From: Pseudoselenomonas ruminantium
Lineage (GTDB): Bacteria > Bacillota > Negativicutes > Selenomonadales > Selenomonadaceae
NCBI GenBank assembly: GCA_015058655.1
Contig: SVBX01000013.1
Span: 1-64,000 of the forward strand
Length of the DNA: 64,000 nucleotides
Direction of reading: 5' to 3'
The notes beneath the pieces are model-generated. The model was not told where the DNA came from, made no database searches, and saw only the letters and a list, made by a program, of their open reading frames with translations. This document shows, one piece after another, positions 25,768 through 32,713 of the stretch. The translations under genes and the position numbers were made by a program. Within the stretch, counting starts at the first letter, position 1; every line of letters begins with the position of its first letter.

Positions 25768-25880
25768 CAGGGATGGGGCCCGCGGACGCGGAAATCACAG
25801 GATGTGATTTCAGTCCGCGTAAACATGCCACTGGCATGTTTGCCTTTTGGTTCGTTTTCTTTGCGCCAAAGAAAATGAAC
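25768..25880. repeat. Intergenic hairpin cluster with TTTTGGTTCGTTTTCTTTGC repeat
   Basis: Contains nested palindromes (GCGGAC...GAAATCACA/TGTGATTTC...GTCCGC), the AAACATGCCA/TGGCATGTTT hairpin also seen at 324-346, and the motif TTGGTTCGTTTTCTTTGCGC with CAAAGAAAATGAAC. The last motif recurs at 26616-26651. It separates the symporter from the DUF4867 gene without an obvious terminator. Confidence 0.65.
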
Positions 25881-25890
25881 AGCCGAAACC

Positions 25891-26514
25891 TTACAAAGAG
25901 AGGTTTTTCCCTTTCAAGCCAACCCAGGCGCCATCTGCGCCCAGCCCGCTGTCCTCATGGGCAATGAGCCACTTATTCACCGCAAAGAGCAATCTGTCCT
26001 CGCCCTGCGCTTTCGTGGTGTCAGCCTTCAGCTCCTCATTGGTATGCCGGGGCAGCACCACGCCGCAGCGGAATTCCTTGCCGTCCACGCCGCAGGGAGC
26101 GAAGTGCAAAGTAGTGGCATAAAGCTCCACCGCCGTTCCCGCAGGTACGAAGAAGCACTCGATCTTCTCCGTATCGTAAGTGAAGTCCTGCTGGTCGATA
26201 TCCTGCTGCCGTCCCACCATGAGGATGAGGTCGGTAGCCGCAATATCCACCTCAGAGCTGCGATGATACTCCAAGGCATTCAGCTTCTCGTTCCACCCGG
26301 AGCAATGCCCAAACTCCACCGGCATCTGGCCGTAAACCTGCTCGCTCATCTCAGCGTAAAGAGGCAGTTCCTCAAACTCCCTGACAGAAGGCTCATAAAC
26401 AACTTCCCCCTGAGCCGTCTGCGCATGCCCGTTGATAGCCGCGGTAAAATCCTTGGTATCAACATCAAGCACCCGCCCATACTCAAGAAATTCTTTATCC
26501 AACACAGTTTTCAT
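25891..26514 (-). CDS. DUF4867 family protein
   Basis: 207 residues, cytoplasmic, with a beta-rich cupin-like middle (CSGWNEKLNALEYHRSSEVDIA, then FFVPAGTAVELYATTLHFAPCG). I assign it to DUF4867, which occurs beside sugar isomerase and kinase genes in Clostridia and Negativicutes. It may be an isomerase or mutarotase-type accessory enzyme, but no activity is known to me. It is the second gene of the xylB operon, bounded on both sides by repeat clusters. GAGGTGACG precedes the start at 26514. Confidence 0.7.
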   Translation of the reverse strand: MKTVLDKEFLEYGRVLDVDTKDFTAAINGHAQTAQGEVVYEPSVREFEELPLYAEMSEQVYGQMPVEFGHCSGWNEKLNALEYHRSSEVDIAATDLILMVGRQQDIDQQDFTYDTEKIECFFVPAGTAVELYATTLHFAPCGVDGKEFRCGVVLPRHTNEELKADTTKAQGEDRLLFAVNKWLIAHEDSGLGADGAWVGLKGKNLSL

Positions 26515-26547
26515 AAATTCGTCACCTCAGACACCTCAAACATTCCG

Positions 26548-26651
26548 AACCCCGGGCCCCCAAGGACGGGGGCCCTGCGGCCGTTGAATTCCGGACGAAT
26601 TCAAGGCCGCGTTTTCTTTTGGTTCGTTTTCTTTGCGCCAAAGAAATGAAC
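26548..26651. repeat. Second hairpin cluster of the pentose operon
   Basis: GGGCCCCC/GGGGGCCC, a long stem GCGGCCGTTGAATTC/GAATTCAAGGCCGC (26577-26610) and a second copy of the TTGGTTCGTTTTCTTTGCGC motif (26616-26651) fill the space between DUF4867 and xylB. Confidence 0.65.
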
Positions 26652-26659
26652 AGCCGTCC

Positions 26660-28156
26660 CTAAAATGAGGAGGCCAACGCTTTATAGCAAGGCTCAAGAC
26701 TCTTATAAAGCATCTTATAGAGCGTATGCTCCTTAGCATAGAAAGCATTAGCCTCATCTTCCGGCTGGCAAACCGAACTTGTCCCCACAAACCTCCTGCA
26801 GGCCGAGGGCACATCCTCGAATAATCCTGCGGCAACGCCGCCCAGGATGGCAGCTCCCAGGGTGGCGCCGCCACCCTCGCCCCCTACCTTCACGGGGCAG
26901 CCGTACATATTGGCCAGCATCTGCCGCCACAGGGGGCTCTTGCTGCCGCCGCCGCAGGCCATCATATCCTTGACCTCGATCTTCATTTCCCGGAGGATAT
27001 CCCAGCAATCCAGCAGGGAGAAGCTGACGCCCTCCATGACGGACCGCAGCATATCTGCCTTGGTGTGCATGGCGGAAAGGCCGAAGAACACGCCCCGGCA
27101 GTCGGGATTGAGGTGCGGGGTGCGCTCGCCCATGAGGTAGGGCAGGTAAATCAGGCGGCGGCTCCCTCTGGGGACGCTGGCGATGGCCTGGTTGATGGCC
27201 TCATAGTCCATGTTCTCAGCCATATTCTCCCTGAACCACTTCAGGGAAAGCCCTGCTGCCTGGGTGACGCCCATGACATGCCAGCAGCCAGGCACGGCAC
27301 AGCAGAAGGTGTGTACCCTGCCTTTTGGATCGATCCGTGGCTCGCTGGTGTGGGCGAAGACCACGCCGCTGGTGCCGATGGTGGTGAAGGCTTTGCCATC
27401 TTCCACGATGCCGGTGCCTACAGCTGCTGCCGCATTATCTCCCGCGCCGCCTGCCACCACGCATTTCTCGGAAAGGCCGGCTCTTTGGGCGAACTCGGTG
27501 GAGATATGGCCTGTGATTTCGGGGGATTCATAGACCTTGGGCAGGAGAGCTTCATCTATATCAAGCTTCGCCAGCACTTCCTTGGACCAGCAGCGATGGG
27601 GCACATCCAGTAGCTGCATGCCGCTGGCATCGGATACCTCCGTGGCGTATTCGCCGGTCATGGCGAAGCGCACATAATCCTTCGGCAGGAGGATGTGGCG
27701 GCAGGCGGCGTAATTCTTCGGCTCATGGTTTCGCACCCAGAGGATCTTGGAAGCGGTGAAGCCTGTGAGGGCGGGATTGGCGGTAATCTCTATGAGCCTT
27801 TCCTTGCCCACCTTGGCGGTGATTTCCTCGCATTCTGCCGCGGTGCGCTGGTCGCACCAGATGATGGCGGGGCGGATCACTTCATTATCCTTGTCCAGCA
27901 TCACCAGTCCGTGCATCTGCCCGGAGAGGCCCAGGCCCACCACATCATCCTTGTTCACCCGGCTCCGTTCCATCACTTCGCGGATGGTGCTGGCAGCGGC
28001 TTCCTCCCAATCTTTGGGGTTCTGCTCTGCCCAGCCGTTCTGGGGCTGGTACATGGGGTACTCGGCAGAAGCCTCGGCCACGGGGCGGCACTCTTCATCG
28101 AAGAGCACTGTCTTGGTGGCGGAAGTCCCCACATCTACGCCGATGAGATATTTCAT
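26660..28156 (-). CDS. xylB: Xylulokinase
   Basis: Phosphorylates D-xylulose to xylulose 5-phosphate for the pentose phosphate pathway. 498 residues, FGGY family, with GVDVGTSATKTVLFDE at the start, the xylulokinase-typical GLSGQMHGLVMLD, WCDQRT, and the second nucleotide motif TTIGTSGVVF. It is the first gene of the minus-strand pentose operon, with a promoter at 28262-28290 and operator at 28230-28249. AGGGAGGAACC stands before ATG 28156. Confidence 0.93.
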   Translation of the reverse strand: MKYLIGVDVGTSATKTVLFDEECRPVAEASAEYPMYQPQNGWAEQNPKDWEEAAASTIREVMERSRVNKDDVVGLGLSGQMHGLVMLDKDNEVIRPAIIWCDQRTAAECEEITAKVGKERLIEITANPALTGFTASKILWVRNHEPKNYAACRHILLPKDYVRFAMTGEYATEVSDASGMQLLDVPHRCWSKEVLAKLDIDEALLPKVYESPEITGHISTEFAQRAGLSEKCVVAGGAGDNAAAAVGTGIVEDGKAFTTIGTSGVVFAHTSEPRIDPKGRVHTFCCAVPGCWHVMGVTQAAGLSLKWFRENMAENMDYEAINQAIASVPRGSRRLIYLPYLMGERTPHLNPDCRGVFFGLSAMHTKADMLRSVMEGVSFSLLDCWDILREMKIEVKDMMACGGGSKSPLWRQMLANMYGCPVKVGGEGGGATLGAAILGGVAAGLFEDVPSACRRFVGTSSVCQPEDEANAFYAKEHTLYKMLYKSLEPCYKALASSF

Positions 28157-28170
28157 TTCAGGTTCCTCCC

Positions 28171-28198
28171 TAAGGAACTGTCCATAAACAGTTCCTAA
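28171..28198. repeat. 28-bp hairpin made of two MITE tips
   Basis: TAAGGAACTGT and ACAGTTCCTAA separated by about 6 bp. Both arms match the terminal repeats of the 161-bp element at 7402-7562, so this looks like a minimal derivative or excision scar. It lies in the leader of xylB. Confidence 0.55.
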
Positions 28199-28229
28199 AT
28201 ATTCTCTTCACAACTTGGCTTTCGCGGGC

Positions 28230-28249
28230 TTGCGTGCTCAAGAACGCAA
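28230..28249. promoter_or_regulatory. Operator O1 (xylB side)
   Basis: TTGCGTGCTCAAGAACGCAA, a dyad just downstream of the minus-strand -10 box. It matches 16 of 20 positions of O2 at 28438-28457 read on the opposite strand. Probable LacI-family binding site. Confidence 0.7.
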
Positions 28250-28261
28250 CTCACTGTAATC

Positions 28262-28290
28262 AATATAGCACAGGACAAAATAAGAATCAA
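28262..28290 (-). promoter_or_regulatory. Promoter of the xylB operon
   Basis: On the minus strand TTGATT (28285-28290), 17 bp, TATATT (28262-28267). Confidence 0.7.
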
Positions 28291-28397
28291 TACTTTTTGT
28301 TAAACAATTTTTTATTTTATTTATCCTCGCTAAACACCACTAATAATATAAAACAAGAAAAAGATTTTTGACAGCAAGAAAAAATAAAATAAAACGA

Positions 28398-28426
28398 TTG
28401 ACAAAGTGGCCTGGGGGTGCTATGCT
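28398..28426 (+). promoter_or_regulatory. Promoter of the isomerase gene
   Basis: TTGACA, 17 bp, TATGCT. The 107 bp between this and the divergent promoter are strongly AT-rich (runs of AAAATAAAAT). Confidence 0.75.
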
Positions 28427-28437
28427 TTGCCTATATC

Positions 28438-28457
28438 AAGCGTGCATGAGCACGCAA
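28438..28457. promoter_or_regulatory. Operator O2 (isomerase side)
   Basis: AAGCGTGCATGAGCACGCAA, whose complement TTGCGTGCTCATGCACGCTT matches O1. It overlaps the expected transcription start, so binding would repress. Confidence 0.7.
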
Positions 28458-28506
28458 AGCTGAAAACTAAGTCATGTATAAATGTATTGCAAAGGAGCGC
28501 TTGACC

Positions 28507-30003
28507 ATGAGCAACCTGAAGAACATCCCCACTGTGAAATGCGGCATCATCTCCGTGAGCCGCGACTGCTTCATCATCTCCCTGTCCGAGAACCGCCGCC
28601 AGGCTATAGTGGAAGCCTACGGCAAGAAGTACGGCGAGCTTTATGAAGTGAAGAAAACCGTAGAGAATGAGAAGGATATGCTGGAAGCTGTGCAGGAAGC
28701 CAAGGAGGCTGGCTGCAATGCCCTCGCCGTTTTCCTGGGCAATTTCGGCCCCGAGACCCCCGAGACCCTCATTGCCAAGGTCTTTGACGGCCCGGTGATG
28801 TATGTGGCTGCTGCCGAGGAAACGGGCAAGAACCTCATCAATGGCCGTGGCGATGCCTACTGCGGCATGCTGAACTGCTCCTACAACCTGGGGCTGCGCC
28901 ATCTGAAAGCCTTTATCCCCGAGTACCCCGTAGGCACTGCCGAGGAACTGGCCGACATGATTGCCGACTTCCAGCCCGTGGCCAGAACCCTGCTGGGCCT
29001 CAAAGACCTGAAGATCATCACCTTCGGCCCCCGTCCCCAGGACTTCTTCGCCTGCAATGCGCCCATCCAGCCCCTGTACGACCTTGGTGTGGAAATCGAG
29101 GAGAATTCGGAGCTGGATCTCCTGGTGGCCTACAAGAGCCACGCCGGCGACCCCCGCATCGAGGAAATTGCCGCCGATATGGCCAAGGAACTGGGCAAGG
29201 AGGGCAACCCCTATCCCGAGATGCTGCCCCGCATGGCTCAGTTCGAGCTGACTTTGCTGGATTGGATGGAGGAGCACAAGGGCGCCCGCAAGTATGTGGC
29301 CTTCGCTGACAAGTGCTGGCCTGCTTTCCCCAAGGAATTCGGCTTCGAGCCTTGCTATGTGAACAGCCGCATGGTGAGCCGCGGCATCCCCGTGTCCTGC
29401 GAGGTTGACATCTACGGCGCCCTCAGCGAGTACATCGGTCTCTGCGTCAGCGGCGATGCTGTGACCCTGCTGGATATCAACAACTCCGTGCCGAAAGACC
29501 TCTATGAGGAAAGCATTGCCCCTGCCGGCAAGTACAAGCTCACGGACACCTTCATGGGCTTCCACTGCGGCAATACCCCCCTGTGCAAGCTCAAGAAGGG
29601 CGGCGTGAAGTATCAGCTGATCCAGAACCGCCTGCTGGAAAACGGCGGCACCCCGGACTTCACCCGCGGCACTTTGGAGGGCGACATTGCCGATGGCGAC
29701 ATCACCTTCTTCCGCCTCCAGAGCACCAGCGACGGGCAGCTGCGGGCCTACATCGCCCAGGGCGAGATCCTGCCTGTGGCCACCAAGTCCTTCGGTGGCA
29801 TCGGCATCTTCGCCATCCCTGAAATGGGCCGCTTCTACCGCCATGTGCTCATCGAAAAGCGCTATCCCCATCACGGCGCTGTGGCCTTCGGCCACTATGG
29901 CAAGGCCATCTTCGAGGTGCTCAGCTACCTGGGCGTGGCAGATATCGCCTACAACCAGCCCGCCAATCTCCCCTATCCCACGGAAAATCCCTTCCATAAG
30001 TAA
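28507..30003 (+). CDS. L-fucose/L-arabinose isomerase-family ketol isomerase
   Basis: 498 residues, cytoplasmic. The N-terminal two domains have the FucI/AraA layout and the C-terminal domain (GFHCGNTPLC, then FFRLQS and AIPEMGRFYRHVLIEKRYPHHGAVAFGHYG) carries His residues in the place of the metal-binding end of this family. It interconverts an aldose and ketose. There is no xylA in the locus, and it is divergent from xylB with shared operators, so it may supply xylulose from D-xylose or ribulose from L-arabinose released by the GH43 enzyme. Substrate is unproven. The start at 28507 follows AAAGGAGCG. Confidence 0.85.
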   Translation: MSNLKNIPTVKCGIISVSRDCFIISLSENRRQAIVEAYGKKYGELYEVKKTVENEKDMLEAVQEAKEAGCNALAVFLGNFGPETPETLIAKVFDGPVMYVAAAEETGKNLINGRGDAYCGMLNCSYNLGLRHLKAFIPEYPVGTAEELADMIADFQPVARTLLGLKDLKIITFGPRPQDFFACNAPIQPLYDLGVEIEENSELDLLVAYKSHAGDPRIEEIAADMAKELGKEGNPYPEMLPRMAQFELTLLDWMEEHKGARKYVAFADKCWPAFPKEFGFEPCYVNSRMVSRGIPVSCEVDIYGALSEYIGLCVSGDAVTLLDINNSVPKDLYEESIAPAGKYKLTDTFMGFHCGNTPLCKLKKGGVKYQLIQNRLLENGGTPDFTRGTLEGDIADGDITFFRLQSTSDGQLRAYIAQGEILPVATKSFGGIGIFAIPEMGRFYRHVLIEKRYPHHGAVAFGHYGKAIFEVLSYLGVADIAYNQPANLPYPTENPFHK

Positions 30004-30224
30004 TTATAGTGAACGCAATAATATTTGATGAATAGCCCCCCGTAAACGGGGGAGGCAAACTAAAATAAGATATTGCGTTCACTATAACTCGGACGAAGAT
30101 GTCCCCCACTTCTATAAGTGGGGGCGGCAAACTACTAACAGGCGGCGAGCTAATATCTCCCGCCTCGTTGAAACACCAATTGGAAGATTTTGCCTACGGC
30201 AAAATTTGAACAATGGTGTTATAA
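30004..30224. repeat. Structured repeat copy B with an adjoining variant
   Basis: 30004-30087: TTATAGTGAACGCAATA and its exact complement (17 bp) enclose the hairpin CCCCC/GGGGG followed by GGCAAACTA. 30084-30224: full copy of the three-hairpin repeat (compare 1626-1767), with stems CCCCCACTT/AAGTGGGGG, GGCGG/CCGCC and CACCA/TGGTG enclosing ATTTTGCC/GGCAAAAT. The stem bases differ from copy A yet stay paired. It fills the space between two convergent genes. Confidence 0.75.
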
Positions 30225-30275
30225 AAACAAAACATGAAAAGGGCAGGAGCTTTTACGGCTCTTGCCCTTTTGCAC

Positions 30276-32060
30276 TTAATAGTGAGATTTATTTTTGAGC
30301 TTCTTGGAATCGTAGAGCGCCCTGTCGGCCCGCTTGAAGATTTTCTGGGGAGTGTCCCCGGGGCGGGCGGTGGTCACGCCTGCGCTGGAGGTGAAGCTGG
30401 CGCCATCGGGGAGCACCCGGGCGGTGGCTACGGCGGCGCGGATGCGGGCAGCTACCCTGGCTGCGTCCTCCTCTCCTGCCTGAGGCAGGATGATCATGTA
30501 CTCATCGCCACCCCAGCGTCCGGCAAAGTCTGCCTGGCGTATGTGCTGCCTGATGGCTTCGGCTACCGTCTTCAGGGCGATATCGCCCACATCGTGTCCA
30601 TAGGTGTCATTGACGGATTTGAAATCATCCACATCCATCATGATGAGGGAAAGGTCAAAGACTTCCCTGCTGTACAGGTTCAGGAGGTTTTCCAAAGTCT
30701 CAGTCAAGCCGCCGTGGTTCAAGAGTTTGGTCAAGGGGTCTATTTTCAGCTGGCTGCGGTCGTAGTCCACGCAGCTTTCCGGCACATTCAGCCCCAGCTT
30801 CAAAGCCTGGGCAAAGCGCTTGCAGGTGCCATAGCCGCAGGCGTGGCAGTTGATGTTCTGAGCTTCCGGGGTGGTCTTGTGCAGCTGGGCGTAGATATCC
30901 TGCAAATCTTCATCTGTGAAGCGCGAGTTTTTGATGGGAATAGGGGTGTAAATCCGCAGGAAATCCTGCCACTTAAGGTGCCGGTCAAAATATTCGTTGG
31001 GAGCGTAGCTGATTCCCGCCTCGGTATACCTGACTTTTTCCTCTGTCGCCTCCTTTTTCTGCTGATTCATAAGATAGTCCACATCATCGCGGGCCACATC
31101 CCGCCTGGTGCCGGTGCCATAATTGCAACCGCCATGGCAGTTCAGCACATCCACCAGTTCCGGCAGGGGCTTGTGCTCCTGCAGGCGGCTGTGGTACTCC
31201 TGCAGGTAGGGATAGACATTGCTCACCGCATCCAGGGAGCGTATCCATATCTCCGGGTCAGTGATGCGGATGGTTTCGGAAAGGCCGCCGGGGCGGCTGT
31301 AGACATGGCCCACTCCGGCAGAATGTCCGTCAAAATCCAAAGGAGGGAAGGCAGAGATGTCTATCTGCTCCCGTTCCAGCTTGTCCTTGAGCTTGGCATA
31401 GGTCACATTGTACTGCACAATCAGTCCAGTGTTCTTATCCCGTATTTCTTCGCCCTTGGCTACGCAGGGGGAGAGGAAAGCGATGCGTCCCTTTATGCCC
31501 AGGGTGCGGCGCAAGTAGAGCCCCAGGCAGATCAGGGGGCTATGGACAGGTGCCAGGGCAGGGAGAAGCTCCGGTGCGTAGCGCAGGCAGTATTTCACCA
31601 CCGAGGAGCAGGGCTGGGCAATGACCGAGGCGGGCAGGCGGCCCGCTTCTCTGGCCCGCAGATAGGCCCAGGTGGCTATATCTGCCCCGAAGGAGACATC
31701 GTATATGCCCGCGACCCCCAGCGATTTCAGCCAGCCAAAAAGTTTTTTCAGCTCCGGGAAATGCACCCGGGCGGAGGGGGCTGCTACCACGGTCATGGGC
31801 TCGCCACCTGCGGCCAAATCCAGGAAAAACTGCTCCGTATCGTCCAGATAGTCCCTGGCCTGATGGTCGCAGGCGGCGATGCAGGCGCCGCAGGAGATGC
31901 AGTATTCAGGGTCTACCTCGACTTTGAGCCCGCCGTCATAGCTCCTGTATACCTGGTTGGCGCAGTCCACGGGACAGGCATTTATGCACTTGTTGCAGCC
32001 GGTGCATTTTTCTTCGATAGTATATATGAAGGTTTTTTTGGGGTAATGGGTATCCGACAT
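30276..32060 (-). CDS. [FeFe]-hydrogenase-like redox sensor fused to diguanylate cyclase (GGDEF)
   Basis: 594 residues, cytoplasmic. Order: 2[4Fe-4S] ferredoxin (Cys19-22-25-29 and 54-57-60-64); hydrogenase large-subunit-like domain (about 90-330) with the four Cys that hold the [4Fe-4S] part of the H-cluster (Cys151 in QPCSSV, Cys199 in SPCVAKGEE, Cys308 and Cys312 in NCHGGCNYGTG); an extra Fe-S motif Cys405-408-413-430; and a GGDEF domain with GGDEY (517-521) and the inhibitory site RQAD (508-511). The proton-transfer Cys of true hydrogenases is Pro150 here, so a sensory rather than catalytic role is likely. Predicted: H2 or redox state controls cyclic di-GMP synthesis. Start at 32060 with GGGAGGTG. 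Confidence 0.88.
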   Translation of the reverse strand: MSDTHYPKKTFIYTIEEKCTGCNKCINACPVDCANQVYRSYDGGLKVEVDPEYCISCGACIAACDHQARDYLDDTEQFFLDLAAGGEPMTVVAAPSARVHFPELKKLFGWLKSLGVAGIYDVSFGADIATWAYLRAREAGRLPASVIAQPCSSVVKYCLRYAPELLPALAPVHSPLICLGLYLRRTLGIKGRIAFLSPCVAKGEEIRDKNTGLIVQYNVTYAKLKDKLEREQIDISAFPPLDFDGHSAGVGHVYSRPGGLSETIRITDPEIWIRSLDAVSNVYPYLQEYHSRLQEHKPLPELVDVLNCHGGCNYGTGTRRDVARDDVDYLMNQQKKEATEEKVRYTEAGISYAPNEYFDRHLKWQDFLRIYTPIPIKNSRFTDEDLQDIYAQLHKTTPEAQNINCHACGYGTCKRFAQALKLGLNVPESCVDYDRSQLKIDPLTKLLNHGGLTETLENLLNLYSREVFDLSLIMMDVDDFKSVNDTYGHDVGDIALKTVAEAIRQHIRQADFAGRWGGDEYMIILPQAGEEDAARVAARIRAAVATARVLPDGASFTSSAGVTTARPGDTPQKIFKRADRALYDSKKLKNKSHY

Positions 32061-32146
32061 GGCAGCAATGCACCTCCCTCTGCAAAGATAATCAAGCACT
32101 ACATTCTAGCAGTCAAGGGGATATTCCTGCAAGATTGCAAATAAAA

Positions 32147-32175
32147 GGCTCGGGGTGCGTAAGCACTCCGAGCCT
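32147..32175. terminator. Hairpin terminator
   Basis: GGCTCGGGGTGC and GCACTCCGAGCC around a GTAA loop, in the gap between the sensor gene start and a minus-strand remnant. Confidence 0.7.
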
Positions 32176-32202
32176 CTGGCAGTCGCGCAGCTTTTATTCC
32201 GT

Positions 32203-32550
32203 TTATTTCAAATCCATGATGAAGAACTTCAGCTCGCCGAAGGAATTGCTGCACAGCAGCACCATATCGTCACCCATGGGAGCCAGGTAGGAAGGCTTCA
32301 TGTCACGCAGCTTGGAGTCGAAGACCCTCTTGCCGTCCTCCCTGTTGTAGATGACCATGTTGCCGTCGTCCCCTGCCTGCAGGATGTAATGCTTGGTCAC
32401 GGCCCAGCCGTCAGGGATGTCCTTGATGGTTTCTGGAAACAGATTTCGACAAACGGGTTGCATAATCCTTCTGGGAGGGGGGCGTGGGCAAGGAGAGATA
32501 AATTTTTTCAAGCTATTGACATTTTGGAAGTATGAAATTAAAATACCCAA
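32203..32550 (-). pseudogene. C-terminal remnant of a beta-propeller-like protein
   Basis: Up to 115 codons, but only the last 75 or so look like protein: GWAVTKHYILQAGDDGN, YNREDGKRVFDSK and a final strand pattern ending in FFIMDLK. This resembles the last blades of a PQQ/WD-type propeller. The upstream codons (CPRPPPRRIMQ) look random, overlap the promoter of the plus-strand operon, and no ribosome site was seen. Probably a truncated gene. Confidence 0.5.
32516..32544 (+). promoter_or_regulatory. Promoter of the exopolysaccharide operon
   Basis: TTGACA, 17 bp, TAAAAT: near consensus. The leader to the first start codon is about 165 bp and holds only a few weak dyads. No cyclic di-GMP riboswitch was recognised in it. 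Confidence 0.7.
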
Positions 32551-32713
32551 TGTTTACATAAATAAATTTATCTATAATTACGCCCTCCATCGCAGCTAAA
32601 CTATGAGGCACAGTTGTAAGATGGGGGGCGATGTTTGTTGGCAGGGGATGTACTGCGTATGAGCATATATTCATTTGCTTGTGGCTGTGATACATATGCC
32701 AAGGTGATGGCTA

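Noticed and set aside
28420..29997. A 525-codon open frame antisense to the isomerase gene
   Set aside because: High third-position GC of the real gene removes stops on the opposite strand. The antisense product is His/Gly/Val-rich with no domain pattern and no ribosome site, while the sense strand is a clear isomerase.
30276..32060. A catalytic [FeFe] hydrogenase
   Set aside because: The first H-cluster motif reads QPCSSV and not TSCCPxW, so the proton-transfer Cys is missing, and a GGDEF output domain is fused to the C-terminus.
30234..32144. A 636-codon plus-strand frame opposite the hydrogenase-like GGDEF gene
   Set aside because: The minus strand has ordered Cys motifs and a GGDEF domain, and the plus-strand product has no recognisable features.
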